Shown: positions 1-9,100 of the stretch, piece after piece
Position numbering within the stretch: the first letter of the stretch is position 1
Layout: each line of letters opens with the position of its first letter
Source: Weeksella massiliensis
GTDB taxonomy: Bacteria; Bacteroidota; Bacteroidia; Flavobacteriales; Weeksellaceae
NCBI GenBank assembly: GCA_000751595.1
Contig: CCMH01000011.1
Coordinates: 1 to 64,000 of the forward strand
DNA: 64,000 bases
Reading direction: 5' to 3'
Translations under genes and position numbers: made by a program
Notes under the pieces: model-generated
The model's input: only the letters and a program-made list of their open reading frames with translations
Database searches by the model: none
What the model was told of the DNA's origin: nothing

Positions 1-28
1 AAAAAAAAATAGAAAAAAAAAGTAAACC

Positions 29-484
29 ATGACCGATATCCTACTTGATGATTTAATTGATTTTCAATTATTGGGTATCATATCAACCTTTAGCAATCCG
101 TTCCAATTGGTGTATCATCTCAATGTAGAACAACACACCAAATTTACACGAACCAATGATTTAGACGTTTACATCAACGACGAATTATTGGTCTATTATC
201 CAGCATTTTTATGGGATGATCCCTTACAACAAAAGTCGTATTATTTGATAAAAAATTTACCCTTACCAGAGCTCAATATGGATACTGAACACATGAATGA
301 GCTGTTTGATATGGCGCCATATTTAGTCCCACAACATAAAAATTATAACTATATCTTAAAGATTAGTGGTTGGGAATTTGATGCACATACAGTAAATTTG
401 CCTTTTGGTCTAAGTCCTGCCGTGCAGAATATTGTACAATTCGACCTAACCCAAATCAAAACCCTTGACCGCTTAATTTTTTAA
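29..484 (+). CDS. IPExxxVDY-like family protein
   Basis: A 151-residue acidic protein with no signal peptide or membrane segment. In flavobacteria a small protein of this size, named for an IPExxxVDY motif and of unknown function, commonly sits just before pyruvate kinase, as here (12 bp gap to pyk). At residues 100-108 I see V-P-Q-H-K-N-Y-N-Y followed by ILK, which lines up with the family motif but replaces E by Q and VD by YN. The C-terminus ends in LIF, as in relatives I recall. The family call rests on synteny, length and this diverged motif; function is unknown. The start is the first ATG after an A-rich leader at the window edge. Confidence 0.6.
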   Translation: MTDILLDDLIDFQLLGIISTFSNPFQLVYHLNVEQHTKFTRTNDLDVYINDELLVYYPAFLWDDPLQQKSYYLIKNLPLPELNMDTEHMNELFDMAPYLVPQHKNYNYILKISGWEFDAHTVNLPFGLSPAVQNIVQFDLTQIKTLDRLIF

Positions 485-496
485 TATACAAAAAAT

Positions 497-1936
497 ATGA
501 ATGCAAATAAATACCTAAAAAAGACAAAGATTGTCGCTACTTTAGGACCAGCAACCGATTCGAAAGAAATTCTATTAGACATGATGACCAAAGGTGTGGA
601 TGTTTTCCGCATCAACTTTTCGCATGCAGAATACGATGACGTGAAAAAAAAGATAGAAACCATTCATCAACTCAACGATGAACATGGCTTCAATACCGCA
701 GTTTTAGCCGATTTACAAGGACCAAAATTGCGTATCGGGAAAATGGAACACGAAGATTTTGTGATCAACCCTGGTGATATCTTGACGTTTACCAACGAGA
801 AAGTGGTCGGCAATGTAGAAAAAGTGTACATGACCTACCCAAAATTTGCGCAAGACGTACAAGTAGGAGAAAATATTTTGATCGATGATGGAAAATTAAT
901 TTTCACGGTCATCGAAACTAACGGAACCGATACCGTAAAAGCAAAAACTATACAAGGAGGTCCTTTACGTTCTAAAAAAGGAGTAAATCTACCCAACACC
1001 AAGATTTCTTTACCTGCCTTGACCGAAAAAGACAAAGAAGATGCGCTTTTCGCGATCGAAAATAGAGTCGATTGGTTTGCTCTTTCGTTTGTTCGTTCGG
1101 CACAAGATGTAGAAGATCTGAAAGCTTATATCCAAGAAAATTCAGACCTAAAAATTCCGATCATTAGTAAAATCGAAAAGCCAGAAGCGCTACAAAATAT
1201 CGATGATATTCTGAAAGCTTCGGATGGTTTGATGGTTGCTCGTGGAGATTTGGGTGTAGAAGTTCCTTTTGAAGAAGTACCAAGAGAACAAAAACGTTTG
1301 ATCGATAAATCGAAATTGGCTCGTAAACCTGTGATTGTCGCTACCCAAATGATGGAGTCAATGATCGATAGTCTGACTCCAACACGTGCAGAAGTAAGTG
1401 ATGTGGCTAATGCTGTTTTCGATGGAGCAGATGCAGTAATGTTATCAGGCGAAACTTCGGTTGGTAAATATCCAGTTCAGGTGATTGAGAAAATGACCAA
1501 AATTCTACAGACAGTAGAAGATGATGATCATATCAAAATACCAGAACATCAACCGAAAATCCAAAACGAACGCTTTGTTACAGACATCGTTTGTTACAAT
1601 GCGGCAAAAATGGTAGAACAAACCGACGCCAAAGTGATTGCAACGCTAACCTATTCAGGATATACAGCGTTCCAGATTTCATCTCACCGTCCGTTGTCGT
1701 ATATTTTGGTCTTCAATCCAAGTAAACGAATCAACCGAATGTTGAATTTACTTTGGGGAGTTAAAGCAATTAATTACGATCCACGAGATACAAGCACCGA
1801 CCAAACGGTTATCGAAGTCAATACCATTGCTATTGAGCGTGGATTCGTGAAATATGGCGAATACATCATCAACCTGAATGCGATGCCCGCTTTCGAGAAA
1901 GGAATTACCAATACCGTTCGTTTAACGACTGCGTAA
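497..1936 (+). CDS. pyk: pyruvate kinase
   Basis: Converts phosphoenolpyruvate and ADP to pyruvate and ATP in the last step of glycolysis, in the cytosol. The 479 residues are full length for a bacterial pyruvate kinase. N-terminal TKIVATLGPAT and RINFSH (about residues 9-43) supply phosphate-binding residues; LQGPKLR at 73-79 starts the B-domain region; the segment with SKIEKPEA and MVARGDLGVE around 220-256 contains the catalytic lysine and the Mg-binding Glu/Asp. It starts 12 bp after the IPExxxVDY-like gene and probably shares its transcript. A strong hairpin terminator follows at 1961-1997. Confidence 0.97.
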   Translation: MNANKYLKKTKIVATLGPATDSKEILLDMMTKGVDVFRINFSHAEYDDVKKKIETIHQLNDEHGFNTAVLADLQGPKLRIGKMEHEDFVINPGDILTFTNEKVVGNVEKVYMTYPKFAQDVQVGENILIDDGKLIFTVIETNGTDTVKAKTIQGGPLRSKKGVNLPNTKISLPALTEKDKEDALFAIENRVDWFALSFVRSAQDVEDLKAYIQENSDLKIPIISKIEKPEALQNIDDILKASDGLMVARGDLGVEVPFEEVPREQKRLIDKSKLARKPVIVATQMMESMIDSLTPTRAEVSDVANAVFDGADAVMLSGETSVGKYPVQVIEKMTKILQTVEDDDHIKIPEHQPKIQNERFVTDIVCYNAAKMVEQTDAKVIATLTYSGYTAFQISSHRPLSYILVFNPSKRINRMLNLLWGVKAINYDPRDTSTDQTVIEVNTIAIERGFVKYGEYIINLNAMPAFEKGITNTVRLTTA

Positions 1937-1960
1937 TTTCCTATCCATATAAAAAAAGAG

Positions 1961-1997
1961 AAATCCTTGAACAAAAATAGTTTAAGGATTTTTTTTG
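1961..1997 (+). terminator. rho-independent terminator after pyk
   Basis: Twelve-base arms AAATCCTTGAAC and GTTTAAGGATTT pair with one G-U across a loop of about seven bases and run into eight T's. It lies 25 bp after the pyk stop codon. Confidence 0.85.
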
Positions 1998-2031
1998 TTT
2001 CGGTAGGATAAAAAGAATCACGAGAATATAA

Positions 2032-2062
2032 TTTGAATAAAGCCACGAATCCCTTAAATTTG
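2032..2062 (+). promoter_or_regulatory. Bacteroidota-type promoter of pheS
   Basis: TTTG at 2032-2035, then 19 bp, then TAAATTTG at 2055-2062. This matches the Bacteroidota sigma consensus TTTG-N19-21-TAnnTTTG exactly. The predicted transcription start is near 2066-2069, leaving a leader of about 15-18 nt before the pheS ATG at 2084. Confidence 0.75.
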
Positions 2063-2083
2063 TGAGCATAAAGTAAGAAAAAC

Positions 2084-3103
2084 ATGATTGAGCAAATAAA
2101 AAAACACATCCAAGAAGTTTTGGCTTATCAAACCCAAGACGCAACCCAAATAGAAGCTTTTAGAATAAAATATTTAGGAAAAAAAGGAATTCTAAATGAG
2201 TTGTTTGCTCAATTTAAAGATGTCCCAAATGATCAGAAAAAAGAGTTTGGCCAAGTCATCAACGAACTGAAAAATGCAGCAAACCAAAAAGTAAACTACC
2301 TGAAGGAAGCTTTGCAAGGAGAGCAACAAACTGCAACAACTATGGATCTTACGCGACCAGGCGAACCTTTCCCAATGGGTTCTCGTCATCCGATCAATAT
2401 CGTGAAAAATAGAATTGTTTCTATTTTCGAGCGTATTGGTTTCACCTTGTCAGAAGGCCCAGAAATAGAAGATGATTGGCACAACTTTACTGCGCTCAAC
2501 TTACCGCAACATCATCCTGCGCGCGATATGCAAGATACTTTCTTTATCGAAAAAAATCCGGATTGGGTTTTGCGTACGCACACCTCATCGGTGCAAATTA
2601 GACATTTGGAGAACAATCGTCCGCCTTTGCGTTTTTTATCGCCAGGAAGAGTGTACCGAAACGAAGCCATTTCGTCGCGTTCGCACATGATGTTCCACCA
2701 AATAGAAGGTTTGTACATCGATAAAAATGTTTCTTTTGCCGATTTACGTCAAACTTTGAGTTATTTCACTCATGAGCTTTTTGGGAAAAGTGAAATCAGA
2801 CTTCGTCCTTCTTTCTTTCCGTTCACCGAACCTTCTGCCGAAGTGGACGTGTATTGGGGATTAGAAACCGAAGCCGATTACCGCATGACCAAAGGAACGG
2901 GTTGGTTAGAAATTATGGGCTGCGGAATGGTGGATCCGAATGTATTGAAAAATGTCAATATCGATCCTGAAGAATTTTCGGGTTATGCTTTTGGGATGGG
3001 GATCGAGCGAATTGCCCTTTTACTTTATCAGATTGGTGATATTCGTTTGTACACCGAAAATGATATTCGCTTTTTGGAGCAATTCAAAGCTGAATTATTT
3101 TAA
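2084..3103 (+). CDS. pheS: phenylalanyl-tRNA synthetase alpha subunit
   Basis: Alpha chain of the alpha2-beta2 enzyme that charges tRNA-Phe. The 339 residues match the bacterial family. An N-terminal coiled coil (about 1-85) with KYLGKKGIL binds tRNA. The class II catalytic core follows, with FTLSEGPEIEDDWHNF, motif 2 around FLSPGRVYRNE, and motif 3 near GYAFGMGIERIALL, where the Arg contacts ATP. It has its own promoter at 2032-2062 and a bidirectional terminator at 3127-3162. The beta subunit gene pheT is not adjacent, which is common in this phylum. Confidence 0.97.
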   Translation: MIEQIKKHIQEVLAYQTQDATQIEAFRIKYLGKKGILNELFAQFKDVPNDQKKEFGQVINELKNAANQKVNYLKEALQGEQQTATTMDLTRPGEPFPMGSRHPINIVKNRIVSIFERIGFTLSEGPEIEDDWHNFTALNLPQHHPARDMQDTFFIEKNPDWVLRTHTSSVQIRHLENNRPPLRFLSPGRVYRNEAISSRSHMMFHQIEGLYIDKNVSFADLRQTLSYFTHELFGKSEIRLRPSFFPFTEPSAEVDVYWGLETEADYRMTKGTGWLEIMGCGMVDPNVLKNVNIDPEEFSGYAFGMGIERIALLLYQIGDIRLYTENDIRFLEQFKAELF

Positions 3104-3126
3104 GAAAAAACTAATTTACTATACAT

Positions 3127-3162
3127 AAAAAAATGGGCGAACATTTGTTCGCCCATTTTTTT
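3127..3162 (+). terminator. bidirectional terminator between pheS and the binding-protein gene
   Basis: A perfect 16-base stem (an A-run plus TGGGCGAAC with its complement) with a four-base ATTT loop. The A-run and T-run on the two sides let it work for both convergent transcripts, pheS (+) and the gene ending at 3195 (-). Confidence 0.9.
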
Positions 3163-3194
3163 AGCTATTATTTTTTAGGATATAATGTAAATTT

Positions 3195-4253
3195 CTACGG
3201 CAATTTTTGATAGAAATAAAACGAATGATCACTAAATAATTCTGGATAATAAATCTTTCCTAAATCTTGCAAAATAAGATCCGGACGAACAACGCCAGTT
3301 TCGAAATAATCATTTCCTCCATTTGGATTCGCTTTTCGATTCGTATTGTACACATTTTTATTTTTATAAGCATCAAACCAAGAATATTGATCTCGTGCTG
3401 CTTTCATTTGATCTAAATTCTGAAAATCACTTGCGTTGAGCCAAACCGTTGCATTTTTGGCACGTTGATAAACCTGCTCGAAGCTTGCATTAATCGAAGA
3501 AGCATCACCTTCATTTGCCCATAAATAATTGGCTTTGGCATCTGCCAAAAGTTTCGCTTGCAAGGTTTCTTTCCCTGGTAAATACCAAACATCACCGTAC
3601 ATAGTGTTGACAAAAGTCGAATGATTGGTTGCTTTAGCATGTGCTATTTTCGATTTAGTATTTTCGTAATTCTCACGAATTTCCTCGAAGCGTTTTTGGG
3701 CCACTTCTTCTTTACCCACCAAGAGTCCGAAAAGTTTCAGGTATTCTGCTCTACCGATAGGAGAAATTTCTTTATAATCGTCGATCAAAAGAATATCGAT
3801 TCCGCTTTGTTGTAGAATAGAAAGAGCTTTGGTATGACTTGGGTTCGATGAAGCGATAAGCAAATCGGGTTTAGCCTCTAATATTTTTTCTACCAACAAT
3901 TCACTTCCATTGCCGAGTTCTAAAATTTTATTTTCTTGTATTTTGGTGCGAATAGCAGGCTGATAAATGAAATTAGCATCTGTAACTCCGATAAGTTTAT
4001 CTAAAGCGTCTAATTCTTTTAGAAAGCCAATACTAGCAGTTTGGGTTACGACAATTTTCTGATAAGGAAATTTGGTTAAAGGAAAAGCTTGTTTTTGTCC
4101 ATCGATCCAGATTTCTATTTGTTGATCTGTTTTTTGATAATTAAGGTAATCGGCGTACAGCAATTGAGGTTGAGAAGAAGAACTTTCTGTTTTTTTACAG
4201 GCAAAAAAGGCGAAACTCAGGAGCAAATAGAGAATCCAAGTTTGTAATTTCAT
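3195..4253 (-). CDS. ABC transporter substrate-binding lipoprotein, iron-chelate/cobalamin type
   Basis: A periplasm-facing binding protein of the helical-backbone metal-receptor class (FepB/BtuF-like). The N-terminus MKLQTWILYLLLSFAFFACKK is a lipoprotein signal with Cys at the lipobox FFAC, so I start at the internal Met (4253) rather than the in-frame Met four codons upstream. Features seen include IGVTDANFIYQP, KPDLLIASSNPSHTKAL (a typical KPDLI segment) and a C-terminal VVRPDLILQDLGKIYYPEL. No permease or ATPase gene is adjacent; the ligand is unknown (cobalamin or a siderophore are the usual ones). Confidence 0.82.
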   Translation of the reverse strand: MKLQTWILYLLLSFAFFACKKTESSSSQPQLLYADYLNYQKTDQQIEIWIDGQKQAFPLTKFPYQKIVVTQTASIGFLKELDALDKLIGVTDANFIYQPAIRTKIQENKILELGNGSELLVEKILEAKPDLLIASSNPSHTKALSILQQSGIDILLIDDYKEISPIGRAEYLKLFGLLVGKEEVAQKRFEEIRENYENTKSKIAHAKATNHSTFVNTMYGDVWYLPGKETLQAKLLADAKANYLWANEGDASSINASFEQVYQRAKNATVWLNASDFQNLDQMKAARDQYSWFDAYKNKNVYNTNRKANPNGGNDYFETGVVRPDLILQDLGKIYYPELFSDHSFYFYQKLP

Positions 4254-4322
4254 GTTTATGATCAATTTAATTATTTGGTTTACAAAGGTTAAGAAAATAT
4301 TTTAAATTTTTATTACAAATCA

Positions 4323-4355
4323 TTTGTTTTATTAAAGAAATGTGTCTTATATTTG
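4323..4355 (+). promoter_or_regulatory. promoter of tRNA-Arg
   Basis: TTTG at 4323-4326, a 21 bp spacer, then TATATTTG at 4348-4355. This is an exact Bacteroidota -33/-7 pair ending 21 bp before the mature tRNA start. Confidence 0.75.
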
Positions 4356-4376
4356 CAATCCAAAACGATAACAAAT

Positions 4377-4450
4377 GGCGTCGTGGCGCAACTGAATAGC
4401 GCATCTGATTACGGCTCAGAAGGTTGCAGGTTTGAATCCTGCCGACGTCA
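4377..4450 (+). tRNA. tRNA-Arg (anticodon ACG)
   Basis: Cloverleaf read by eye: the acceptor stem GGCGTCG pairs with CGACGTC (one G-U), followed by discriminator A. The anticodon stem TCTGA/TCAGA carries the loop TTACGGC, so the anticodon is ACG, and the T arm is GCAGG-TTTGAAT-CCTGC. CCA is not encoded. A ACG at position 34 would be read as inosine and serve CGN codons. It has its own promoter and terminator, so it is monocistronic. Confidence 0.95.
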
Positions 4451-4454
4451 CAAC

Positions 4455-4489
4455 AAAAAATCCTATTCAATATTGAATAGGATTTTTTT
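4455..4489 (+). terminator. terminator after tRNA-Arg
   Basis: A fully palindromic segment centred on TCAATATTGA, with arms AAATCCTATTCAA and complement followed by a T-run. Confidence 0.85.
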
Positions 4490-4510
4490 ATGGTTGAATT
4501 TCATCCTACC

Positions 4511-4553
4511 GAAAAGAAAAAGAGCAGCCCAAATCATGAGCTGCTCTTTTTTT
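4511..4553 (-). terminator. terminator of the GEVED protein gene
   Basis: AAAAGAGCAGC pairs perfectly with GCTGCTCTTTT across an 11-base loop, with runs of A and T on the two sides. It lies 20 bp after the stop codon of the minus-strand gene ending at 4571 and could also back up the tRNA terminator on the plus strand. Confidence 0.8.
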
Positions 4554-4570
4554 TGTGGTTTTTAGACTAT

Positions 4571-7276
4571 TTATTTTTTCACCACTTTGTAAGAATTTGT
4601 TGTTCCGTTAGCATCTACTGTGCGTACTACATAAACCCCCGGAGTTAATTTACCAACATTGATTTCAGTTTTTGATTTGTTTACTTTCATCAACGAATTA
4701 ACTTTTTGTCCAGCTAAGTTGAAGATTTCAACCGACTCGATAGTTGCTTTCGATTCAATTGTCAATACATCATGTACTGGGTTTGGATATAATTTAGTTA
4801 CAGCATCGTTCACATTCGATAAACCTAACTCTCCGATATTTATGGTATAATCTTCGATTTCTCCATAAGGGTAGTTAGCCTCATCATAACAAGCACCGTC
4901 GTTTCCGTAAGAAATAGTAGCTTGAGGATCGTCTGCTCCAGGCATTGCAAATACTCGTACTCGCATTCTTGTTTCTCCTTCTAATGCATCTGCTGGGATA
5001 GTGATTGCTTTAGTCACTGAAGATCCTGGATTGTTTCCGATATAGGTATACTCATTTTCTGTGAAAACACCATCTTGGTTATAGTCAATCCAAACGTGAA
5101 CAGATTCATACTGCCATCCTGATCCTGTTGTTGCAGAGAAGTCATAACTTACTCCACGCTTAACGTCTGTAGACATTGCAGTGAAATCACTGTACCCTTC
5201 TGCTCCACATGTAGTATCATTATTAATACTTCCAAATGTTACATTCGTAATAACGTCTCCATCGTCGCAGATAAGGTTAGTAGGAATACAGTAATCTCCT
5301 CCACCTGGCTCTCCTGGTCCTTCTCCTTCACATACAGCAACTAACTTATAAACAGCTTCGTCGGTACCAATTGACCAGTTTCCTTGCGTACTATTATTTT
5401 TGAATGCCATTTTCGTACCGATTGTTGTAGCGGTAGTTGTTTCCCAAGCTAACGCATCTGTTGTTACTTGTAACCAGTATTTAGTTCCCTGAGCACCATC
5501 TAATGCGATTGGGTTTTGGAACTTCACAACCACTTTATAGATTGGGTAGTTGAAAGCTGTTCCTACTTGAGTAGAGCTTACGATAGTTCCTGCTACATCT
5601 TGAATCAATGTTCCTGGTGAGTTCGAGTTATCTTTTAATAAAGAGAAGTTAACTGCTGTTGGCTGATTGAATACATTCAATTCGATTTCTGTTGCTGTTA
5701 ATTTTTGAGCAGCACCTACTGGAATATCAATAGCCAATTTTTGACTAGTATCTCCTCCGAAGAATACACCATTCTCGAAGCTGTTTGATGGAGAAACTTG
5801 ATCACAAGCGTCCCCTTCTGGTTGTACAACCGAACATTCTGTCTCTAATGAGTAAACACCTGCAGCTGTTGAATATCTCCACAAATTCTGTGTTCCTGTT
5901 GAAGCATACGCTAAGTTCACTGGCACTAAAGAAACGGTTGTAGACTCGATTCCTGCAGCATCTGTTTTCACTTCGATCCAATAACGACTAGCCTCGTCTC
6001 CTTTGATTTCAATTGCTTCGTTGAAATCTACTGTATACGTATAAGCAGGAATGTTAAAATGAGTTCCATTGCTAACTTTGTCAGAAATTGTACCGGTTAC
6101 AGATTTCAACAATTGATCTGGTAAACCTTGCTCATTACTAGAATAAACGTCGAAATTAATCGAAGAAGTATCTCCTAATAAACTTAAATTAATTTTAGAA
6201 GCTTTGATAATCTGACCAGGGTTAGCGTCAAAATTTATTGCTAAGCGTTGGTTTCCTGTTCCACCCAACACAGAACCATTCTCGAAGTTATTCGATTCGT
6301 TTCCTGGGTTACACAATTCAGCATCTGTTTGGCTTGGTGCAATAGCAGAAACTATTCTACTGAAACTTCCAGAGTTCTGAGAATTACACTCATCATCTAA
6401 ATGTAAGTAAAAACGAACAACTTTGGTTTCATTTGCTTTCCAAGTTACTGTGCCTGTTCCAGATTTCAATACATTTTGTCCGGCCTCATCTGCAATAGTT
6501 ATAAAATGTGTATTTACTGATGATTTAAAGGTATAAGTAAAACCTTTTTTCACCTTCACCTTAGAAAACTCACCTGTCCATCCTGCATTCGTAATTGCGT
6601 ACTGAACACCATTTGCACTTGGTAATGAATACGTCGCTGCAGGATACTGATTATTCGGTGCAGTTAAACATCCTTTTGGTGGTGTTATTTTCACGGTATA
6701 ATCTTCAACTTGTCCAAAGCTTGTCCCAAGGACACAACCATCTTGTGCATAAGTAATATTAGAAGAAGATGTAAATCTCTTCATCACCCTCATCCGAGTT
6801 TCTCCTACTTCTACTCCTTCTGGAATTGTAATATTACCAACTAATTCAACATTATCATCACCAGTAGAATTACTGATATAACCTACGTTAAAACGTTCAT
6901 TCTCATCAAAAACATTGTTTTGATTAAAATCGATAAAAACGGTAAAAGAAGTAGAAAAATTACCCGCAGTATTTCCCTTTAGCTTTATCTCATAATTCTC
7001 TCCAGGTGATAAATTAGCTGGAGCTAAAGATGTAAAATCTTCATAACCTAAAGCTGAGTTTGCAGGAGATTGGTTGTTAATTTCTCCAATAATAACTGAA
7101 GTTATTGCCTCTGGAGTTGAAATTACCGGAGTACAATAATCAGCTAGTAATGCGCTAGATTTTGCGAAAGGCGACACAAACCCATAGCTTTTTATATCTA
7201 CTTTAAATGGATTTGTGTTAGCCATACCTATCGAGGTGACCCCAACAAGTAGCAACGTTAGTAAATTTTTTCTCAT
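4571..7276 (-). CDS. secreted GEVED-domain protein with type IX C-terminal sorting domain
   Basis: A 901-residue exported protein. Residues 1-19 form a signal peptide ending in GMAN. A GEVED domain follows (about 48-200, ending GQVEDYTVKI), then an adhesin-like beta module (about 202-312) and two copies of an uncharacterised unit of about 160 residues. Each copy opens with S-N-x-F-E-N-G and an L-A-I segment (about 325-480 and 485-650). A second GEVED domain (about 660-815, GEIEDYTINI) and a type IX secretion tail from LYPNPVHDVLTIES to VYVVRTV...YKVVKK complete it. The tail implies export by the Por system and surface attachment or release. Asp-rich DFNQNNVFDENE and DYNQDGVFTENE look like Ca-binding loops. 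The role is probably adhesive; this is inference. Confidence 0.85.
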   Translation of the reverse strand: MRKNLLTLLLVGVTSIGMANTNPFKVDIKSYGFVSPFAKSSALLADYCTPVISTPEAITSVIIGEINNQSPANSALGYEDFTSLAPANLSPGENYEIKLKGNTAGNFSTSFTVFIDFNQNNVFDENERFNVGYISNSTGDDNVELVGNITIPEGVEVGETRMRVMKRFTSSSNITYAQDGCVLGTSFGQVEDYTVKITPPKGCLTAPNNQYPAATYSLPSANGVQYAITNAGWTGEFSKVKVKKGFTYTFKSSVNTHFITIADEAGQNVLKSGTGTVTWKANETKVVRFYLHLDDECNSQNSGSFSRIVSAIAPSQTDAELCNPGNESNNFENGSVLGGTGNQRLAINFDANPGQIIKASKINLSLLGDTSSINFDVYSSNEQGLPDQLLKSVTGTISDKVSNGTHFNIPAYTYTVDFNEAIEIKGDEASRYWIEVKTDAAGIESTTVSLVPVNLAYASTGTQNLWRYSTAAGVYSLETECSVVQPEGDACDQVSPSNSFENGVFFGGDTSQKLAIDIPVGAAQKLTATEIELNVFNQPTAVNFSLLKDNSNSPGTLIQDVAGTIVSSTQVGTAFNYPIYKVVVKFQNPIALDGAQGTKYWLQVTTDALAWETTTATTIGTKMAFKNNSTQGNWSIGTDEAVYKLVAVCEGEGPGEPGGGDYCIPTNLICDDGDVITNVTFGSINNDTTCGAEGYSDFTAMSTDVKRGVSYDFSATTGSGWQYESVHVWIDYNQDGVFTENEYTYIGNNPGSSVTKAITIPADALEGETRMRVRVFAMPGADDPQATISYGNDGACYDEANYPYGEIEDYTINIGELGLSNVNDAVTKLYPNPVHDVLTIESKATIESVEIFNLAGQKVNSLMKVNKSKTEINVGKLTPGVYVVRTVDANGTTNSYKVVKK

Positions 7277-7302
7277 AAATATTAATGTTTGTTAATTTAT
7301 CT

Positions 7303-7333
7303 TAAAATTATAGCATATTTTCAAATAATCAAA
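7303..7333 (-). promoter_or_regulatory. candidate promoter of the GEVED protein gene
   Basis: On the minus strand: TTTG (complement of 7330-7333), 19 bp, then TAATTTTA (complement of 7303-7310). The last base of the -7 box departs from TAnnTTTG. It lies 27 bp before the ATG. Confidence 0.4.
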
Positions 7334-7460
7334 ATATTAAGCCAATATTTATTTATTTTTTAACCGCAACAGATAAATACCAATATCATTAATATCAAAA
7401 TAGTTATTTAAAAATAAATATGGCATATTATATAGCTTAGTTTTACTGTAAATTTGTTAA

Positions 7461-7495
7461 AAAAAAAGCTCCTACCGAAAAGTAGAAGCCTTTTT
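7461..7495 (-). terminator. terminator of the SGNH hydrolase gene, built on the TCCTACCGAAA motif
   Basis: GCTCCTAC at 7468-7475 pairs with GTAGAAGC at 7482-7489 (one G-U), with loop CGAAAA. On the minus strand it runs into seven T's. The stem and loop contain the short motif that recurs in other intergenic regions of the window. Confidence 0.75.
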
Positions 7496-7535
7496 GCTTA
7501 CAGAAGTAAGTCTTTTATCTAAAAGAAATTATTCT

Positions 7536-9092
7536 TTAGTTAGGAAAAGTTACCCCTGGATATACACTTGGGTTAACTTGTCTTAGGTTCGATAAATATT
7601 TTTGATTGATTGCTCTTACAAACATATTAGCAACAATAGCATAACCGCTACCAGTTAAATGAACTCCGTCTAAAGAAAAAGCTCCTCCCGCAATAAAGTT
7701 AGTGGTATAAGTTGTTCCATAGAAAGTTAAACCAGAAACTGAGATATTTCTCATTTCTGTGTTAGCATCAACCAAAGCCAGATCATATTTCGTTGCAATC
7801 TCCGCAATTTTAGTATTATATGCACTCACAGCTTTTTCTACTGTTTGCAATTCTTCTTTTGTCAATACCCATTTATCTTCTAATGGATAAGTAATTCCAG
7901 CGAAAGCTAATTGTGCAGCTTGTTGCTCAGGAACGCCCATTTGTTTCAATTGCTCGACTCTTGCAGGATCCATTTTTCCGATATATGATGAAGCAGGTAG
8001 AACCAATAAGTCTTGTGCTGTTGCCTGACGAGCTTGCCCATAAATAAGACCGAACAAAGCTGCTTGTTGCGCTCCTACTTGCGGTGTAAGAACTGCGGTA
8101 ATTTCAGCGGCAAGGTTTGGTAAGTCTTCATCTTTTATCAATACAGCAGATGCTGAAGTCATTGAGAAAACTATTTTACGTTCTGGAACTTTCAGATAAT
8201 CAAACACCATATTCAATGCGCCAAATTGTTGGTTTAATGATGGAATCATCGGACCAAAACTTGGGTTAGCAGGACTTAAAGGTGCATATGGAACGGTCGT
8301 AAAATAAGGTACAGAAGTTACACTCGGAATATTAGCGATTACTCCTTTCGTCGAATTTGTTCCATCTGCGGTTAAAGCTTTAACATACGATTCGATTACG
8401 TTGCCTAGCAAACCTGGATCGGTAATATCATCTGGACCATATTCTGCAGCGTTCGGATTTCCTGTTCTATCAACTCCAACTCCACCGCCGGTAGCATACG
8501 ACAATACATCGTTATTACCAATCCATAAAGAGAAGAAAGTAGGTTGTTGTGCAACTGCATCTTTAATAACCGAGGTGGTAGCAGACGAAGCAAAACGCGC
8601 AAAGTACGGATTCGCTTTCCCTGAAGCTATCCCAGCAGGGTTACCGTATCCATCAACGCCTAAGTGAAACGATTTTGCACCTGGAACCCCCATGTTACTG
8701 AAAGGACCCGAAAGTTGACTAAAATTGCTTTGTGCATCGGTTGCAACCGGAACTAATGATCCGTCCACAACTTGTAATTGTAATTTTCCTTTGATTCCGA
8801 AATTGGCAAATCCTCCAATATCATCAGGCATTAGCGGTTGTGTAAATTCACCTCCACCAGCAGGTTTCATTAGACCAGCTAAGATCGATGGATAAGAATT
8901 TTCTTGCCCAGTTTTGTACAAGGCACCATCCATATAACCCGATGTTAACGAGTTACCCAAAGCGACATATTTTGTGAAATCTGCCTTCCCAGAAGTGACT
9001 ACAAAATCTTCTACCGGATTATCAAAATCGTCACTACAGCTAAAAAACGATACCGCAAAGGCTGCTAAAATTATTTTATTGATATTTTTCAT
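7536..9092 (-). CDS. SGNH/GDSL-type hydrolase lipoprotein
   Basis: A 518-residue lipoprotein (lipobox FFSC, Cys19) of the SGNH esterase/lipase fold. Block I reads ALGNSLTSG (nucleophile Ser48, with Asn where GDSL has Asp), block III is IGNNDVL with the oxyanion Asn, and block V is LDGVHLTGSGY, supplying Asp and His. It lies 8 bp after the start-side neighbour, a FadL-type porin, in the same direction. This pairing of an outer-membrane FadL protein with an SGNH lipoprotein is frequent in Bacteroidota and suggests hydrolysis of lipid esters before fatty-acid uptake. The substrate is not shown by the sequence. Confidence 0.82.
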   Translation of the reverse strand: MKNINKIILAAFAVSFFSCSDDFDNPVEDFVVTSGKADFTKYVALGNSLTSGYMDGALYKTGQENSYPSILAGLMKPAGGGEFTQPLMPDDIGGFANFGIKGKLQLQVVDGSLVPVATDAQSNFSQLSGPFSNMGVPGAKSFHLGVDGYGNPAGIASGKANPYFARFASSATTSVIKDAVAQQPTFFSLWIGNNDVLSYATGGGVGVDRTGNPNAAEYGPDDITDPGLLGNVIESYVKALTADGTNSTKGVIANIPSVTSVPYFTTVPYAPLSPANPSFGPMIPSLNQQFGALNMVFDYLKVPERKIVFSMTSASAVLIKDEDLPNLAAEITAVLTPQVGAQQAALFGLIYGQARQATAQDLLVLPASSYIGKMDPARVEQLKQMGVPEQQAAQLAFAGITYPLEDKWVLTKEELQTVEKAVSAYNTKIAEIATKYDLALVDANTEMRNISVSGLTFYGTTYTTNFIAGGAFSLDGVHLTGSGYAIVANMFVRAINQKYLSNLRQVNPSVYPGVTFPN

Positions 9093-9100
9093 GATGTGAC

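Noticed and set aside
4254-4340. Possible cobalamin riboswitch before the binding-lipoprotein gene
   Set aside because: The leader is under 100 bases and has no B12-box-like conserved sequence.
4353-4565. Plus-strand open frame of 70 codons
   Set aside because: It runs straight through tRNA-Arg and its terminator; no protein-like pattern.
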